Positions 1 through 6,990 of a stretch of 10,000 nt of DNA are shown one piece after another. The stretch spans positions 10,001-20,000 of the forward strand of contig JABUQX010053233.1 of NCBI GenBank assembly GCA_015478945.1, read 5' to 3'. Every line of letters begins with the position of its first letter. The stretch's first letter is position 1. The stretch is from Trachelipus rathkii (lineage: Eukaryota > Arthropoda > Malacostraca > Isopoda > Trachelipodidae). A program made the position numbers and the translations under genes. Under the pieces are notes generated by a model. That model saw only the letters and a program-made list of their open reading frames with translations. It searched no databases and was not told where the DNA came from.

Positions 1-69
1 TATATATATATTATATATATATATATTATTATTGTTATGTTATTACATATATATTATATATATATATAT
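1..69. repeat. (TA)n microsatellite tracts, imperfect
   Basis: Alternating TA runs occupy about 1-27 and 48-69, separated by an AT-only stretch containing ATTATTATTG. The second run ends at the proposed left terminus of a hAT-like element at 70. Confidence 0.9.
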
Positions 70-180
70 TAGTGATGGCATGACATCCGCATCCGTATCT
101 GCATTTGCGGAACATCCGCACCTAAATTGACATCCGCATCCTCACTTAACGGCACATTCATCCGCATCCTTTTTTGAAAA
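70..180 (+). repeat. Left subterminal CATCCGCATCC repeats of hAT-like element
   Basis: CATCCGCATCC or close variants recur at about 88-98, 131-141 and 159-169, with degenerate copies between them (ATCCGTATCTGC, ACATCCGCACC). The next bases, through about 200, contain AGGATG twice, so the last CATCC and these copies could pair as a hairpin. Such clusters are typical transposase-binding subterminal repeats in hAT elements. That function is inferred from family knowledge. Confidence 0.6.
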
Positions 181-292
181 ATGAGGATGTTTAGGATGTT
201 TTCTACATTTGATTAAATGCATATAAAATAAATATTTTTTGGCATCTTTATCATGGGAGTTTATGGGAATAATTGTAATTTTAAATTTCGAT

Positions 293-295
<3 letters not shown>

Positions 296-335
<40 letters not shown>

Positions 336-336
336 G
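296..336. repeat. (TA)n microsatellite
   Basis: About 40 bases of nearly pure TA, followed by more TA-rich sequence to about 430. An open frame here (239-439) is mostly Ile/Tyr from the microsatellite and is not a credible gene. No other feature is visible between 181 and 482. Confidence 0.9.
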
Positions 337-482
337 CGTTTTTTTTGTTGTTTTATATGTTGTTGCTATATATATAGTTATAGTAGAGTATATAAAAGTT
401 ATATATTTATGTATATATATTTATATTTCTCAATTTTAATACTTTCTCTATAACAGCTCCATTCTGCCCTATGTGTTTTTTC

Positions 483-2115
483 TGGCACTTTGATCGGGCC
501 GATTGGGGGGCCTTGCGTCGCTTCTACACTAGCTATAATTGGAATGACTGCTTTGACTCTGGTGACGCTCGGCTTCTACCGATAAGGTGGAAGCTGTAAT
601 TGTTGATGGTATGAGTAGGTTCATTCCCTTCTTCGACTAAATCTTTCTCTCCTCATAATCCATGGTTCGATCGTGCTTGCTCTCTGGTCATTCAGGCTAG
701 AGACAGTGCGTATCGGGGGTGGAAAAATTCTCGTTCTTCTATCACTCTTGCTAATTTTCATTCAGCTAGAAATCGTTGCAGGGATACTCTTCGTCGAACA
801 AAGCGGGCTTTCATCAAACGAAAGTGCGCTAAGCCCTTGATTCTCCTACTGATAAATCTTTTCTGGCCTCTTGCCAAAAAACATCTCTAACAACTTCTTG
901 TAAATCTGTCTTTCCTCCTCTCTTATTCTATCTGTTGGTTCTGTGTTGCCAATTCTCCAACTGAAAAGGAAAAACTCTCCTCTTCGGCCTCCTATTTTCC
1001 TCTCTAACTCAACCCTAGACGATTCTGCCATTCATTCCTCCTCCCCTCCTCCTTCTCCTTGTGTCCTATGCCATTGCCTGTGATTACATTTTTGATCGGG
1101 TGCATGGGCCCTTGAAATCTATGAACGTTAGGAAGGCGGTGGCTCCGGATGGCATTCCTCCCTGAGTTTTGATGGAGTGTGCTGTGCTGACCCCGCCCTC
1201 ATTCAACTATATTCTCTATGTCTCAATACTTATACTTTCTCAGTGTTAAAGCACGCACATGTCCAACCAATTCCGAAAAAAAAAGGAAGCCGCTCTGATC
1301 CTTCTAACTATCGCCCAATAGCTCTCACTTGTTTTCTATCTAAGATCTTTTTGAAACCCTTTCTCAACTCTCCTTCTTAGACTCATCTGAGTCTCGTTCA
1401 CTTTTTTTTCCGATCGCCGTACGGCTCGAGCTCGAGTCTACTGGCGTGATATACTTTTCTATCTAACTGATTTACGGTTTTCCGCCCTTAGGAATTACGG
1501 AGACTTGCGTGGTGGCGCTTGGACATAATCCGAGGCATTTGACCGGGTATGACACGAGTCACTGCTCTCCAAGCTCCCCTCCTTTGGGTTTCCTCCTTCT
1601 CTCTGCTTACTTATGTCTAGTTTTCTTTCAAATCACTCAATATCGGCTGTTCTTTTTCTGTCAAAAGTGGTGTTCCTCAGGTTCTGTCTTATCTCCTCTA
1701 CTTTATTTCTACTTTTCATTAATGAATTTCACCTGCAATATCTAACTCTATCCACTGTAAGCCGATGACTCGATCTCTTCATTCTTCAACTCATTTCACT
1801 TCTCCTCCTTTACTTCTAGAATTGCTTCCTCGTCTTAATCTTTCCGATTTCTATTCTCAATGATGGGATAGAATTTCCTGGTGGGTCGTCTCAACCTTGT
1901 GAATTCAATTCTTTAAAAACCAAACTCCTACAAATCTCCCTCTCTAAAACACCTCTAAACTTTCCTATCCCCTACGGCTCTCTGCCCTCTTTGTTGACAA
2001 TATAAACATCCTTTGTCTTTAACATAAACAAAAATGTCTTGGAAACCTCACTTCCTACTGAATTTAATCTCTCTCACTTTAAGCCCGTCTGTGCTCATCT
2101 TGCGTTTGCGTTAGT
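483..2115 (+). pseudogene. Decayed jockey-like LINE (non-LTR retrotransposon) reverse transcriptase region
   Basis: Fragments in shifting + frames read in the order expected of a jockey-type ORF2. An upstream linker region lies at 483-596 (WHFDRADWGALRRFY) and 642-840 (NPWFDRACSLVIQARDSAYR, then a basic ARNRC...KRAFIKRKC stretch). A pre-RT segment lies around 1125-1165 (KAVAPDGIPP-like). The RT fingers at 1255-1350 read PIPKKKGSRSDPSNYRPIAL. Motif A is degraded at 1532-1561 (EAFDRV, stop, HES). GVPQ of motif B is at 1669-1680, and a single-base shift is needed to read on into GSVLSP. Motif C is at 1758-1769, where the tyrosine codon of YADD has become TAA, leaving ADD. A SWKPH thumb remnant lies near 2040. 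An intact element would nick DNA and reverse-transcribe its own RNA. Many stops and frameshifts show that this copy is dead. No endonuclease domain or 3' end is recognisable. The family call rests on remembered motif order, not a search. Confidence 0.85.
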
Positions 2116-2185
2116 TGATGAATATCTGAGGTGTGTAAATAATTTCCTTGAATAGGGCTCTGACGGTGAGTGGAAGTGACAACTG

Positions 2186-2186
<1 letters not shown>

Positions 2187-2229
<43 letters not shown>

Positions 2230-2239
2230 ATAGTTAAAA

Positions 2240-2304
<65 letters not shown>
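2187..2304. repeat. Two long (TA)n microsatellite tracts
   Basis: Pure TA runs lie at about 2187-2222 and 2240-2304, split by a short AGTTAGTATAGTTAAAAG spacer. They separate the end of recognisable LINE homology from the right subterminal repeats of the hAT-like element. Antisense frames through them give poly-Ile/Tyr and are artefacts. Confidence 0.95.
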
Positions 2305-2309
<5 letters not shown>

Positions 2310-2337
2310 TAATTCAAACTTCAAAGAGTAAAACATT

Positions 2338-2437
2338 CGTATCCGCCTCATCCTTTTTAAGATCCGCATCCGCATCCTCATCCTTTCAAGATCCGCATCC
2401 GCAAACAGTCAAATTTTTGACATCCGGTTCATCACTA
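2338..2437 (+). repeat. Right subterminal repeats and terminus of hAT-like element
   Basis: A 30-bp unit beginning CTCATCCTTT and ending with ATCCGCATCCGCA occurs almost twice, starting at 2347 and 2377. It is followed by GACATCCGGTTCATCACTA ending at 2437. The GACATCCG motif also occurs just inside the left end (84-91), which supports a common element. The near-palindrome GTCAAATTTTTGAC at 2408-2421 lies about 10 bases from the terminus. Confidence 0.6.
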
Positions 2438-2456
2438 ATATATATATATATTAAGA

Positions 2457-2544
<88 letters not shown>
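2438..2544. repeat. (TA)n microsatellite at right edge of hAT-like element
   Basis: TA runs lie at 2438-2450 and 2458-2544, interrupted by TTAAGAG. The first run starts directly at the proposed right terminus. The sequence from 2545 to 2689 is AT-rich with a nine-T run near 2652 and shows nothing identifiable. Confidence 0.95.
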
Positions 2545-2547
<3 letters not shown>

Positions 2548-2689
2548 ATTCTTTAAAGGGTAGTTAACTGATATATTATCGAACGAACAATGTAATCGAT
2601 TTTTTTCGATTATTTCCAAGGCAAAAAGTGCGACAAGGTTGCCAATGACAGTTTTTTTTTGTTTTTTACTAAAGGAATACCCAAGAGTA

Positions 2690-2800
2690 AATAGCAAAGA
2701 TTTGAAAGAGTCAGGGTCTTCTCGGTCTCAGCGGGGGGATTTTGACGGGGACTCGTCCCCTCTGTCCCTCCGTCGGCTGAGCCCCTTAAAAATATATAAA
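2690..2800 (+). mobile_element. SINE-like short repeat, copy 1
   Basis: This GC-rich island in AT-rich DNA is related to two copies near the right end of the window. Shared blocks in order are: GCAAAGAT followed by GAGTC-GGGTCT (2694-2718, close to the 9555-9676 copy); a GTCTCAGCGG segment resembling a tRNA A box (2725-2734); GGGGACTCGTCCCC, a hairpin at 2747-2760 at the B-box-like position; GTCCCTCCGTCGGCTGAGCCCC (2764-2785); and an A-rich tail (TTAAAAATATATAAAAAAG). Internal promoter-like boxes plus an A-rich 3' tail suggest a tRNA-derived SINE, moved in trans by LINE machinery. The box matches are degenerate and the exact ends are uncertain. No target duplication was found. Confidence 0.5.
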
Positions 2801-3021
2801 AAAGAACAATTAAAAAATTAATACAAAAATTAACATGATAAAAGAAAGCAACTTGTGGGCGATCTTTCTATTTGAGTTTTAGCTAACACGTGACACTGCT
2901 GGGCTGCATGAGCAGATTTCCGCGATTGTCGATATTATGCCATTTTATGTAACTTCCTTTTATAGGATAAGTGCCTATATATATATATATAAGTAGCAAA
3001 AAAAAAATATACAGCAGCATG

Positions 3022-3023
<2 letters not shown>

Positions 3024-3087
<64 letters not shown>

Positions 3088-3105
3088 TATTTATATATAT
3101 ATATT
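3024..3105. repeat. (TA)n microsatellite
   Basis: A TA run lies at about 3024-3084, then imperfect TA to 3105. The preceding interval 2801-3023 is unremarkable apart from a short TA run at 2977-2992. Confidence 0.95.
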
Positions 3106-3135
3106 AATTTATGTTTTTTTATTATATGTAACGTA

Positions 3136-3283
3136 CAATAGTTGCGGTTGCGAATTGCGGTTGCGACCGCAATCGCGGTCTACCGCAATTGCGTTTGCGG
3201 TTGCGATCGCAATTATTTCTTACGAATTGCGATTGCGATTGCGATTGCGCCGCAATTATTTTTGGGTTGCGGGCCCAACACTG
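3136..3283 (-). mobile_element. hAT-like terminus or MITE built of GCGATT/GCGGTT hexamers
   Basis: On the minus strand the block begins CAGTGTTGGGC at 3283, a strong hAT-type terminus, directly abutting (TA)n. The interior is a GC-rich array of TTGCGG/TTGCGA/ATTGCG hexamers in both orientations. It includes the perfect hairpin GACCGC-AATC-GCGGTC (3165-3180), the palindrome TTGCGATCGCAA (3201-3212) and three tandem GATTGC units around 3228-3246. The left edge, CAATAGTTGCGG at 3136, resembles an inverted copy of the right terminus with one extra base, so the block could be a complete element of about 148 bp. The 8-bp flanks do not match (GTAACGTA versus TATATATA), so it may instead be a solo end. 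Open frames on both strands here are products of the hexamer repeat. Confidence 0.5.
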
Positions 3284-3343
3284 TATATATATATATATAT
3301 ATAAGCAGGTTATGCTATATATTGATGGAATTTTATAAGTTGT

Positions 3344-3415
<72 letters not shown>

Positions 3416-3563
3416 TATAAGCATATATGTTATATATATATATGCTATATATATAAGGGTTATATATATATATGGAGTTATAAATATATATACAGCACAT
3501 ATGCCATTATTTCTGTGTTAATTAATTATATATGGTGGTTATTATTAATTATATATTATTACA

Positions 3564-3595
<32 letters not shown>

Positions 3596-3626
3596 GAGTT
3601 ATTACATATATATATATATATATTTC

Positions 3627-3660
<34 letters not shown>

Positions 3661-3737
3661 TATTATTAGATAAATAGCTAGTTGAGTTGTTACATATAGT
3701 TGCTGGTTGGTTATTATTATTATTGGTTATATATATG

Positions 3738-3775
<38 letters not shown>

Positions 3776-3867
3776 CTTTCATACATTTTTATATTTCATA
3801 TAATCATAATATATGATTATATATCTAGACAGTAGATGGAGAGGAGCATATATATATATATATATAT

Positions 3868-3919
<52 letters not shown>
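3284..3919. repeat. Dense block of (TA)n and TA-rich imperfect microsatellites
   Basis: Major TA runs lie at about 3284-3303, 3350-3418, 3563-3587, 3605-3622, 3638-3660, 3737-3772, 3848-3868 and 3870-3919. Between them are AT-rich spacers with ATTATT motifs and short unique pieces (AGCAGGTTATGC near 3304, GGTTATTATTATTATTGG near 3709). No gene or recognisable element is seen. Open frames here translate to poly-Ile/Tyr. Confidence 0.9.
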
Positions 3920-3921
<2 letters not shown>

Positions 3922-3961
3922 AGGTGACTCCTACACTCGGGCTGCTCGGGCTTAGCCCGAG
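3920..3961 (+). repeat. GC-rich terminus-like segment with CTCGGGCT direct and inverted repeats
   Basis: Directly after a (TA)n run, AGAGGTGACTCC (3920-3931) resembles a hAT-type end. It is followed by CTCGGGCT (3936-3943), a second direct copy (3945-3952) and the exact inverted copy AGCCCGAG (3954-3961). The first and third copies can form an 8-bp stem with a 10-base loop. This resembles the terminus-plus-subterminal-repeat layout of the other two hAT-like ends. No opposite end was found, so assignment to a transposon is inferred. Confidence 0.35.
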
Positions 3962-4131
3962 TTATCATTATAGAAACGATCGATCATCTGCAAATTTCAT
4001 AAAAACGTTACGATAAAATTCTCTTATTTTTTTTGGTAAAATTCGTCAAATAAAATAAAAATGTTTCAGTATAAAATGATATAAAACTATTTAAAATTTA
4101 AACAAAAAAGTGTAAGAATCATTAAGATTAT

Positions 4132-4154
4132 ATAGCATTGATAAGTAATGCTAT
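4132..4154. other. Perfect 8-bp inverted repeat (hairpin)
   Basis: ATAGCATT (4132-4139) and AATGCTAT (4147-4154) are exact inverted copies around the 7-base loop GATAAGT. Function is unknown; an 8-bp AT-rich hairpin can arise by chance. Confidence 0.5.
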
Positions 4155-4179
4155 TTTTCAATGAATTATAAAATGTGAC

Positions 4180-4207
4180 ACCCCGGGCTTTCCCAAAAAG
4201 GCGGGGT
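4180..4207. other. GC-rich imperfect hairpin
   Basis: ACCCCGGGCTTT (4180-4191) can pair with AAAGGCGGGGT (4197-4207) apart from a small internal mismatch, with a short CCCAA loop. It stands out because its surroundings are more than 75% AT by eye. It could be the end of an unrecognised mobile element. No Helitron-type CTRR end follows it. Confidence 0.5.
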
Positions 4208-4504
4208 AGAAAATTTTGAGACAGTATACACACATTCGTGAATATAATTTTTTTACAAGTTGTTTTTTTTCTAGGAATCTAATAAAACACTCGTTTTATT
4301 TAAAAAAAAAATTAAAATAAACATTTATTTGTTCTTAATTCACATTTCGGATAAAAAAATATTTAAAAAAATATTTAAATTCTATAATTCTAATACCTGA
4401 AATCTACTCATTATAATAATAATAATTTTTTGAGAAAATATTTAAAAAAATAAATAAAAATAATAAAAAAGTTAATAAAATATGCATAATAAAATAACAA
4501 AATA

Positions 4505-4540
<36 letters not shown>

Positions 4541-4551
4541 TAATAATAAAA

Positions 4552-4645
<94 letters not shown>

Positions 4646-4646
4646 T
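4505..4646. repeat. (AAT)n trinucleotide microsatellite
   Basis: About 140 bases of AAT repeat with a few interruptions (AATAAAT near 4533 and an A-run near 4550). The antisense frame reads poly-Tyr and is not a gene. A smaller AAT run lies near 4411-4426, and another at 5132-5151. Confidence 0.95.
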
Positions 4647-4831
4647 AATAAAATAAAAATATAACAGTTAACCATCGAATTACAACCTATTTTTTAAGCA
4701 ATATAATTGAATAAATTGTAAAACTATTTCAAAAATCAATTATTTTGTTTATTACGAGGATAAAATTCCCAATGAAAGACCCTTTTATGTTTGTGTTCTG
4801 ATAACACTACCATTTCTGCAAATGCTTTTTA

Positions 4832-5283
4832 ATGTTGTTAATACTACCACTGCTACTTGAGAAAGAAAATATATTAAATTTTTTTACAATAGATAAAAAA
4901 TTTTTTGGAAATAATAATTTTATTTGTAATGATAACCAGAATTTTCGAAATATCGTCATTCTTACAAAACCATTGTTCTACGTTTTCTCTCTAGAAACTA
5001 TGGAGTATTTTATACGAATGAGCCAGTGTATGTACATACAACGTTAAAAACAAACCAGTTTAGATGGAACCTTTGATAAAGCTGCTATTATTAAGAATAT
5101 TCTTAGTTGTGATTTCAAGAAAGATTTTAATTATAATAATAATAATAATAATGAAAAACTAAATAAAAATAAAGTTATCAAAACATGGTTTGAAAATTAA
5201 ATGAAAAGTAGTTACGTAATGAATGTATATCTCAGAAACTTGATGTGTACGAAAGATTATGCAAGTTATCAAATTTTCACGCA
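4832..5283 (+). pseudogene. Possible decayed protein-coding frame, family unknown
   Basis: One + frame runs from ATG at 4832 to a TGA ending near 5286 with only two internal stops (TAA at 5045-5047 and TAA near 5198). That is few for such AT-rich DNA. The N-terminal part reads MLLILPLLLEKENILNFF. The later part contains LDGTFDKAAIIKNIL, an Asn run encoded by AAT repeats, and NKNKVIKTWFEN just before the second stop. The WFxN pattern with preceding V and K recalls the third helix of homeodomains, but upstream spacing fits poorly and the match is short. No family is assigned. Chance openness remains a serious alternative. Confidence 0.25.
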
Positions 5284-5300
5284 ATGAAAACTATGCTGTC

Positions 5301-5388
5301 ATTCAAAGGAATCCTAGGAATTCTAGGAATCATATAATTCAAAGGAATCCTAGGAATTCTAGGAATCATATAATTCAAAGGAATCATA
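5301..5388 (+). repeat. 36-bp tandem repeat, about 2.4 copies
   Basis: The unit starts ATTCAAAGGAATCCTAGG and is exactly repeated at 5301-5336 and 5337-5372. A 16-base partial copy follows (5373-5388). Inside each unit, CCTAGGAATTCTAGG is a near-perfect palindrome. The period is 12 codons and one + frame (5259-5480) stays open through it, giving a repeated QRNPRNSRNHII peptide, but nothing supports that frame as a gene. Confidence 0.85.
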
Positions 5389-5393
5389 CTCAG

Positions 5394-6011
5394 TTTGCTG
5401 AAATTTTATATTCACAATTGCCTTACTTTACAAGGTCTCATCAACTCAATTGTGTTGCAATTCATTCATATTTTAATTAATTCCTTGAAATAAATGTGAT
5501 ATTAAGACAAACTCATTAAAGATCTTTGTTGCTTCTTATTACAATATCACAATATTATCAATTATCAATACCACAACAACTGTTGTATGATTTAGCTGAC
5601 GACATTAGTTAAAGAAAAAACATTACTGCTCTCTCACAAAACATTACCCCCCATTGAACATATTAAGCTTTAAGGTGGACTGGAACGTTCTTTGTAAAAT
5701 TTTCGGGTTTTTAGTTACGGTAGTAAACTGCATATTATGACTATAACAAATTTATTAAAGCTTGTAGTGTGCTTACAATGAACATTAGCTATAGTTTTTT
5801 CTTTGAGTTATAGACTATGTGTACACTATGCAAGTAACTGACAAGCCCTAGGATGTTTTGTGAATTTGCGGGATCATATTTGGTGATTGGTCCTATTAGG
5901 TTGACTGGGACAGTCTAGATAGGCCCATGTGGCCTCTTACTGTCTCTATTTTTCTAATGTTCTAATAATAAACTAATAATAATGTTTAATGAAATAAAAT
6001 ATAAATAGTAA
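5394..6011 (+). repeat. Duplicated block, copy 1
   Basis: This block begins TTTGCTGAAATTTTATATTC and matches 6991-7613. Bases 5394-5646 are identical to 6991-7243 by eye. After a C-run (6 here, 11 in the other copy) the match drops to roughly 93%, with about 25 scattered differences. Homology ends at AATAGTAA (6004-6011), exactly where the MITE-like element begins. Two hairpins lie in the diverged half: GACTG-GGA-CAGTC (5903-5915) and AGGCC-CATGT-GGCCT (5921-5935). It could be an unrecognised transposon or a segmental duplication. No terminal repeats or coding frame are recognised. Confidence 0.85.
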
Positions 6012-6253
6012 AGCCGTTTTCGCTTCTGCATTTGTGCTAAAAAAATGCTCAAGTTTACGTTAATCAATACTCACCAAACGCATAAAATGTCTCTAATTCT
6101 GTGTAAAATAGAATAAAATTCTGCATAAAATAGCAACCTTACAGAATTAAAGAAATTACTTACGTTTGATGAGTATTTTTATACGATTTTGCGCTAAGGT
6201 TGATCAATACGAACGAAAACTTGAACTTTCTCTAGGCAAAAACGAAAATGGCT
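6012..6253. mobile_element. MITE-like element with long terminal inverted repeats
   Basis: The left end AGCCGTTTTCGCTTCTGC (6012-6029) matches the complement of the right end at 15 of 18 positions (6236-6253). Further in, TACTCACCAAACG (6068-6080) pairs with 6163-6175 at 12 of 13 positions, and CTAATTCTGT (6093-6102) pairs with 6141-6150. The arms together cover most of the 242 bp, so the element is a degenerate long palindrome. The right arm carries about 22 extra bases. Flanking octamers AATAGTAA and AAAATTAA agree at 6 of 8, which would suit a hAT-type duplication but is weak in AT-rich DNA. No coding potential. The parent autonomous family is unknown. Confidence 0.7.
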
Positions 6254-6754
6254 AAAATTAAGAACAATTTGGAATGCCTAAAAGCGAATCTAAATACCAT
6301 ACCTAAAGGAGTAAAGGATGCTTATTTAGTAATTTAATAACCCTTAAAATATAGTAAAGCACGAATAAAAAATTAAAAATAATTATAAAATCATATCAAC
6401 AGATTTTAAATTTAAATATTAAGAAGGAAATTATAAAATATAATATTACAACATAGCAATTGGAAACTAATTTAAAGTTGAATATTTATTGAGTAGCTAA
6501 ATAATGCATATTAATCTCAAATCCATTTCTAGGCTATTAAATATTAAATAATCTTATTAAAAGTTTAAAAGAAAAGTTTATACTTAATTTAAATGGAGTG
6601 AATAACAAAAACCTTTTCTAAAATTAAATATTAATATAACGTACTGCTTAATTCTTAAAAATAAAATTCCTAATACAAAAAAATGGTTTGCAAATTATTA
6701 GTAATTTAAAGAACCGCTTGTTTCAAGAAGCAGAAAATAAGAGAAACAAATATT

Positions 6755-6758
<4 letters not shown>
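6254..6758. other. AT-rich interval, no recognisable feature
   Basis: Very AT-rich sequence with many TTTAAA and TATTAA motifs. No open frame of note, RNA gene or repeat recognised beyond simple AT bias. Confidence 0.6.
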
Positions 6759-6815
<57 letters not shown>

Positions 6816-6844
6816 TATATAGTTAGTAGTATATATATATATAT

Positions 6845-6892
<48 letters not shown>
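6759..6892. repeat. (TA)n microsatellite cluster
   Basis: TA runs lie at about 6759-6812, 6830-6846 and 6851-6892, separated by short GTATATATAGTTAGTAG-type spacers. The last run abuts the partial third copy of the duplicated block. Confidence 0.95.
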
Positions 6893-6895
<3 letters not shown>

Positions 6896-6990
6896 GGCGG
6901 GTTTTTAGATAAAGTAGTTATTAAGGTTAACCTGCATATTAAATGACGAAAGCAAAGTTATTAAAGCTTGTAATATGATTAGCATGTCAC
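6893..6990 (+). repeat. Partial, diverged third copy of duplicated block
   Basis: ATTGGCGGGTTTTTAG at 6893 corresponds to ATTGACGGGTTTTTAG at 7301, and to about 5698 in copy 1. The fragment then shares AGTAGT, CTGCATATTA and TTATTAAAGCTTGT in order, ending at about the equivalent of 5784. It has a roughly 12-base insertion relative to the other copies. It lies immediately upstream of copy 2, in the same orientation, so the locus contains a partial tandem arrangement. Confidence 0.75.

Larger units (their letters stand above)
70..2437. mobile_element. Candidate hAT-like non-autonomous element carrying a LINE relic
   Basis: The proposed left end is TAGTGATG at 70-77 and the right end is its exact complement, CATCACTA, at 2430-2437. 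These ends fit the loose hAT terminal pattern (C/T)A-rich followed by GNG. The 8 bases outside each end are both ATATATAT (62-69 and 2438-2445), as expected of an 8-bp hAT target duplication. Because both flanks are (TA)n, that match is weak evidence. Just inside both ends are GC-richer subterminal arrays of CATCC-type repeats, a common hAT design. The arrays run in the same direction on the + strand rather than inverted, and the inverted terminal match is only about 8 bp. No transposase coding sequence is visible inside; the interior is a dead LINE plus (TA)n. Two separate hAT fragments flanking an unrelated segment remain possible. Confidence 0.45.
3962..4500. other. AT-rich interval with two hairpins, no gene
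   Basis: This is AT-rich DNA with A-runs and short ATTT repeats (AAATATTTAAAA copies near 4360-4445). Apart from the two hairpins listed separately, I see no coding, RNA or mobile-element feature. Confidence 0.6.

Noticed and set aside
239..439. Small + frame with hydrophobic content, superficially a membrane peptide
   Set aside because: The hydrophobic residues come from TA repeats, and no supporting context is seen.
846..1031. Minus-strand frame of 61 codons
   Set aside because: It is antisense to the decayed LINE, whose + strand shows ordered jockey-type motifs.
2079..3673. Open frames of 90-103 codons reading poly-Ile/Tyr, Met-Arg or Ala-Ile repeats
   Set aside because: They are translations of (TA)n and of the CATCCG and GCGATT subterminal repeats. 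They overlap on both strands and show no domain.
4180..4230. Helitron 3' end
   Set aside because: A hairpin is present, but no CTRR followed by T occurs at the expected distance.
4472..4675. Minus-strand frame with long poly-Tyr
   Set aside because: It is the complement of the (AAT)n microsatellite.
5301..5388. CRISPR-like array
   Set aside because: The 36-bp units are contiguous with no spacers, and the window is eukaryotic.
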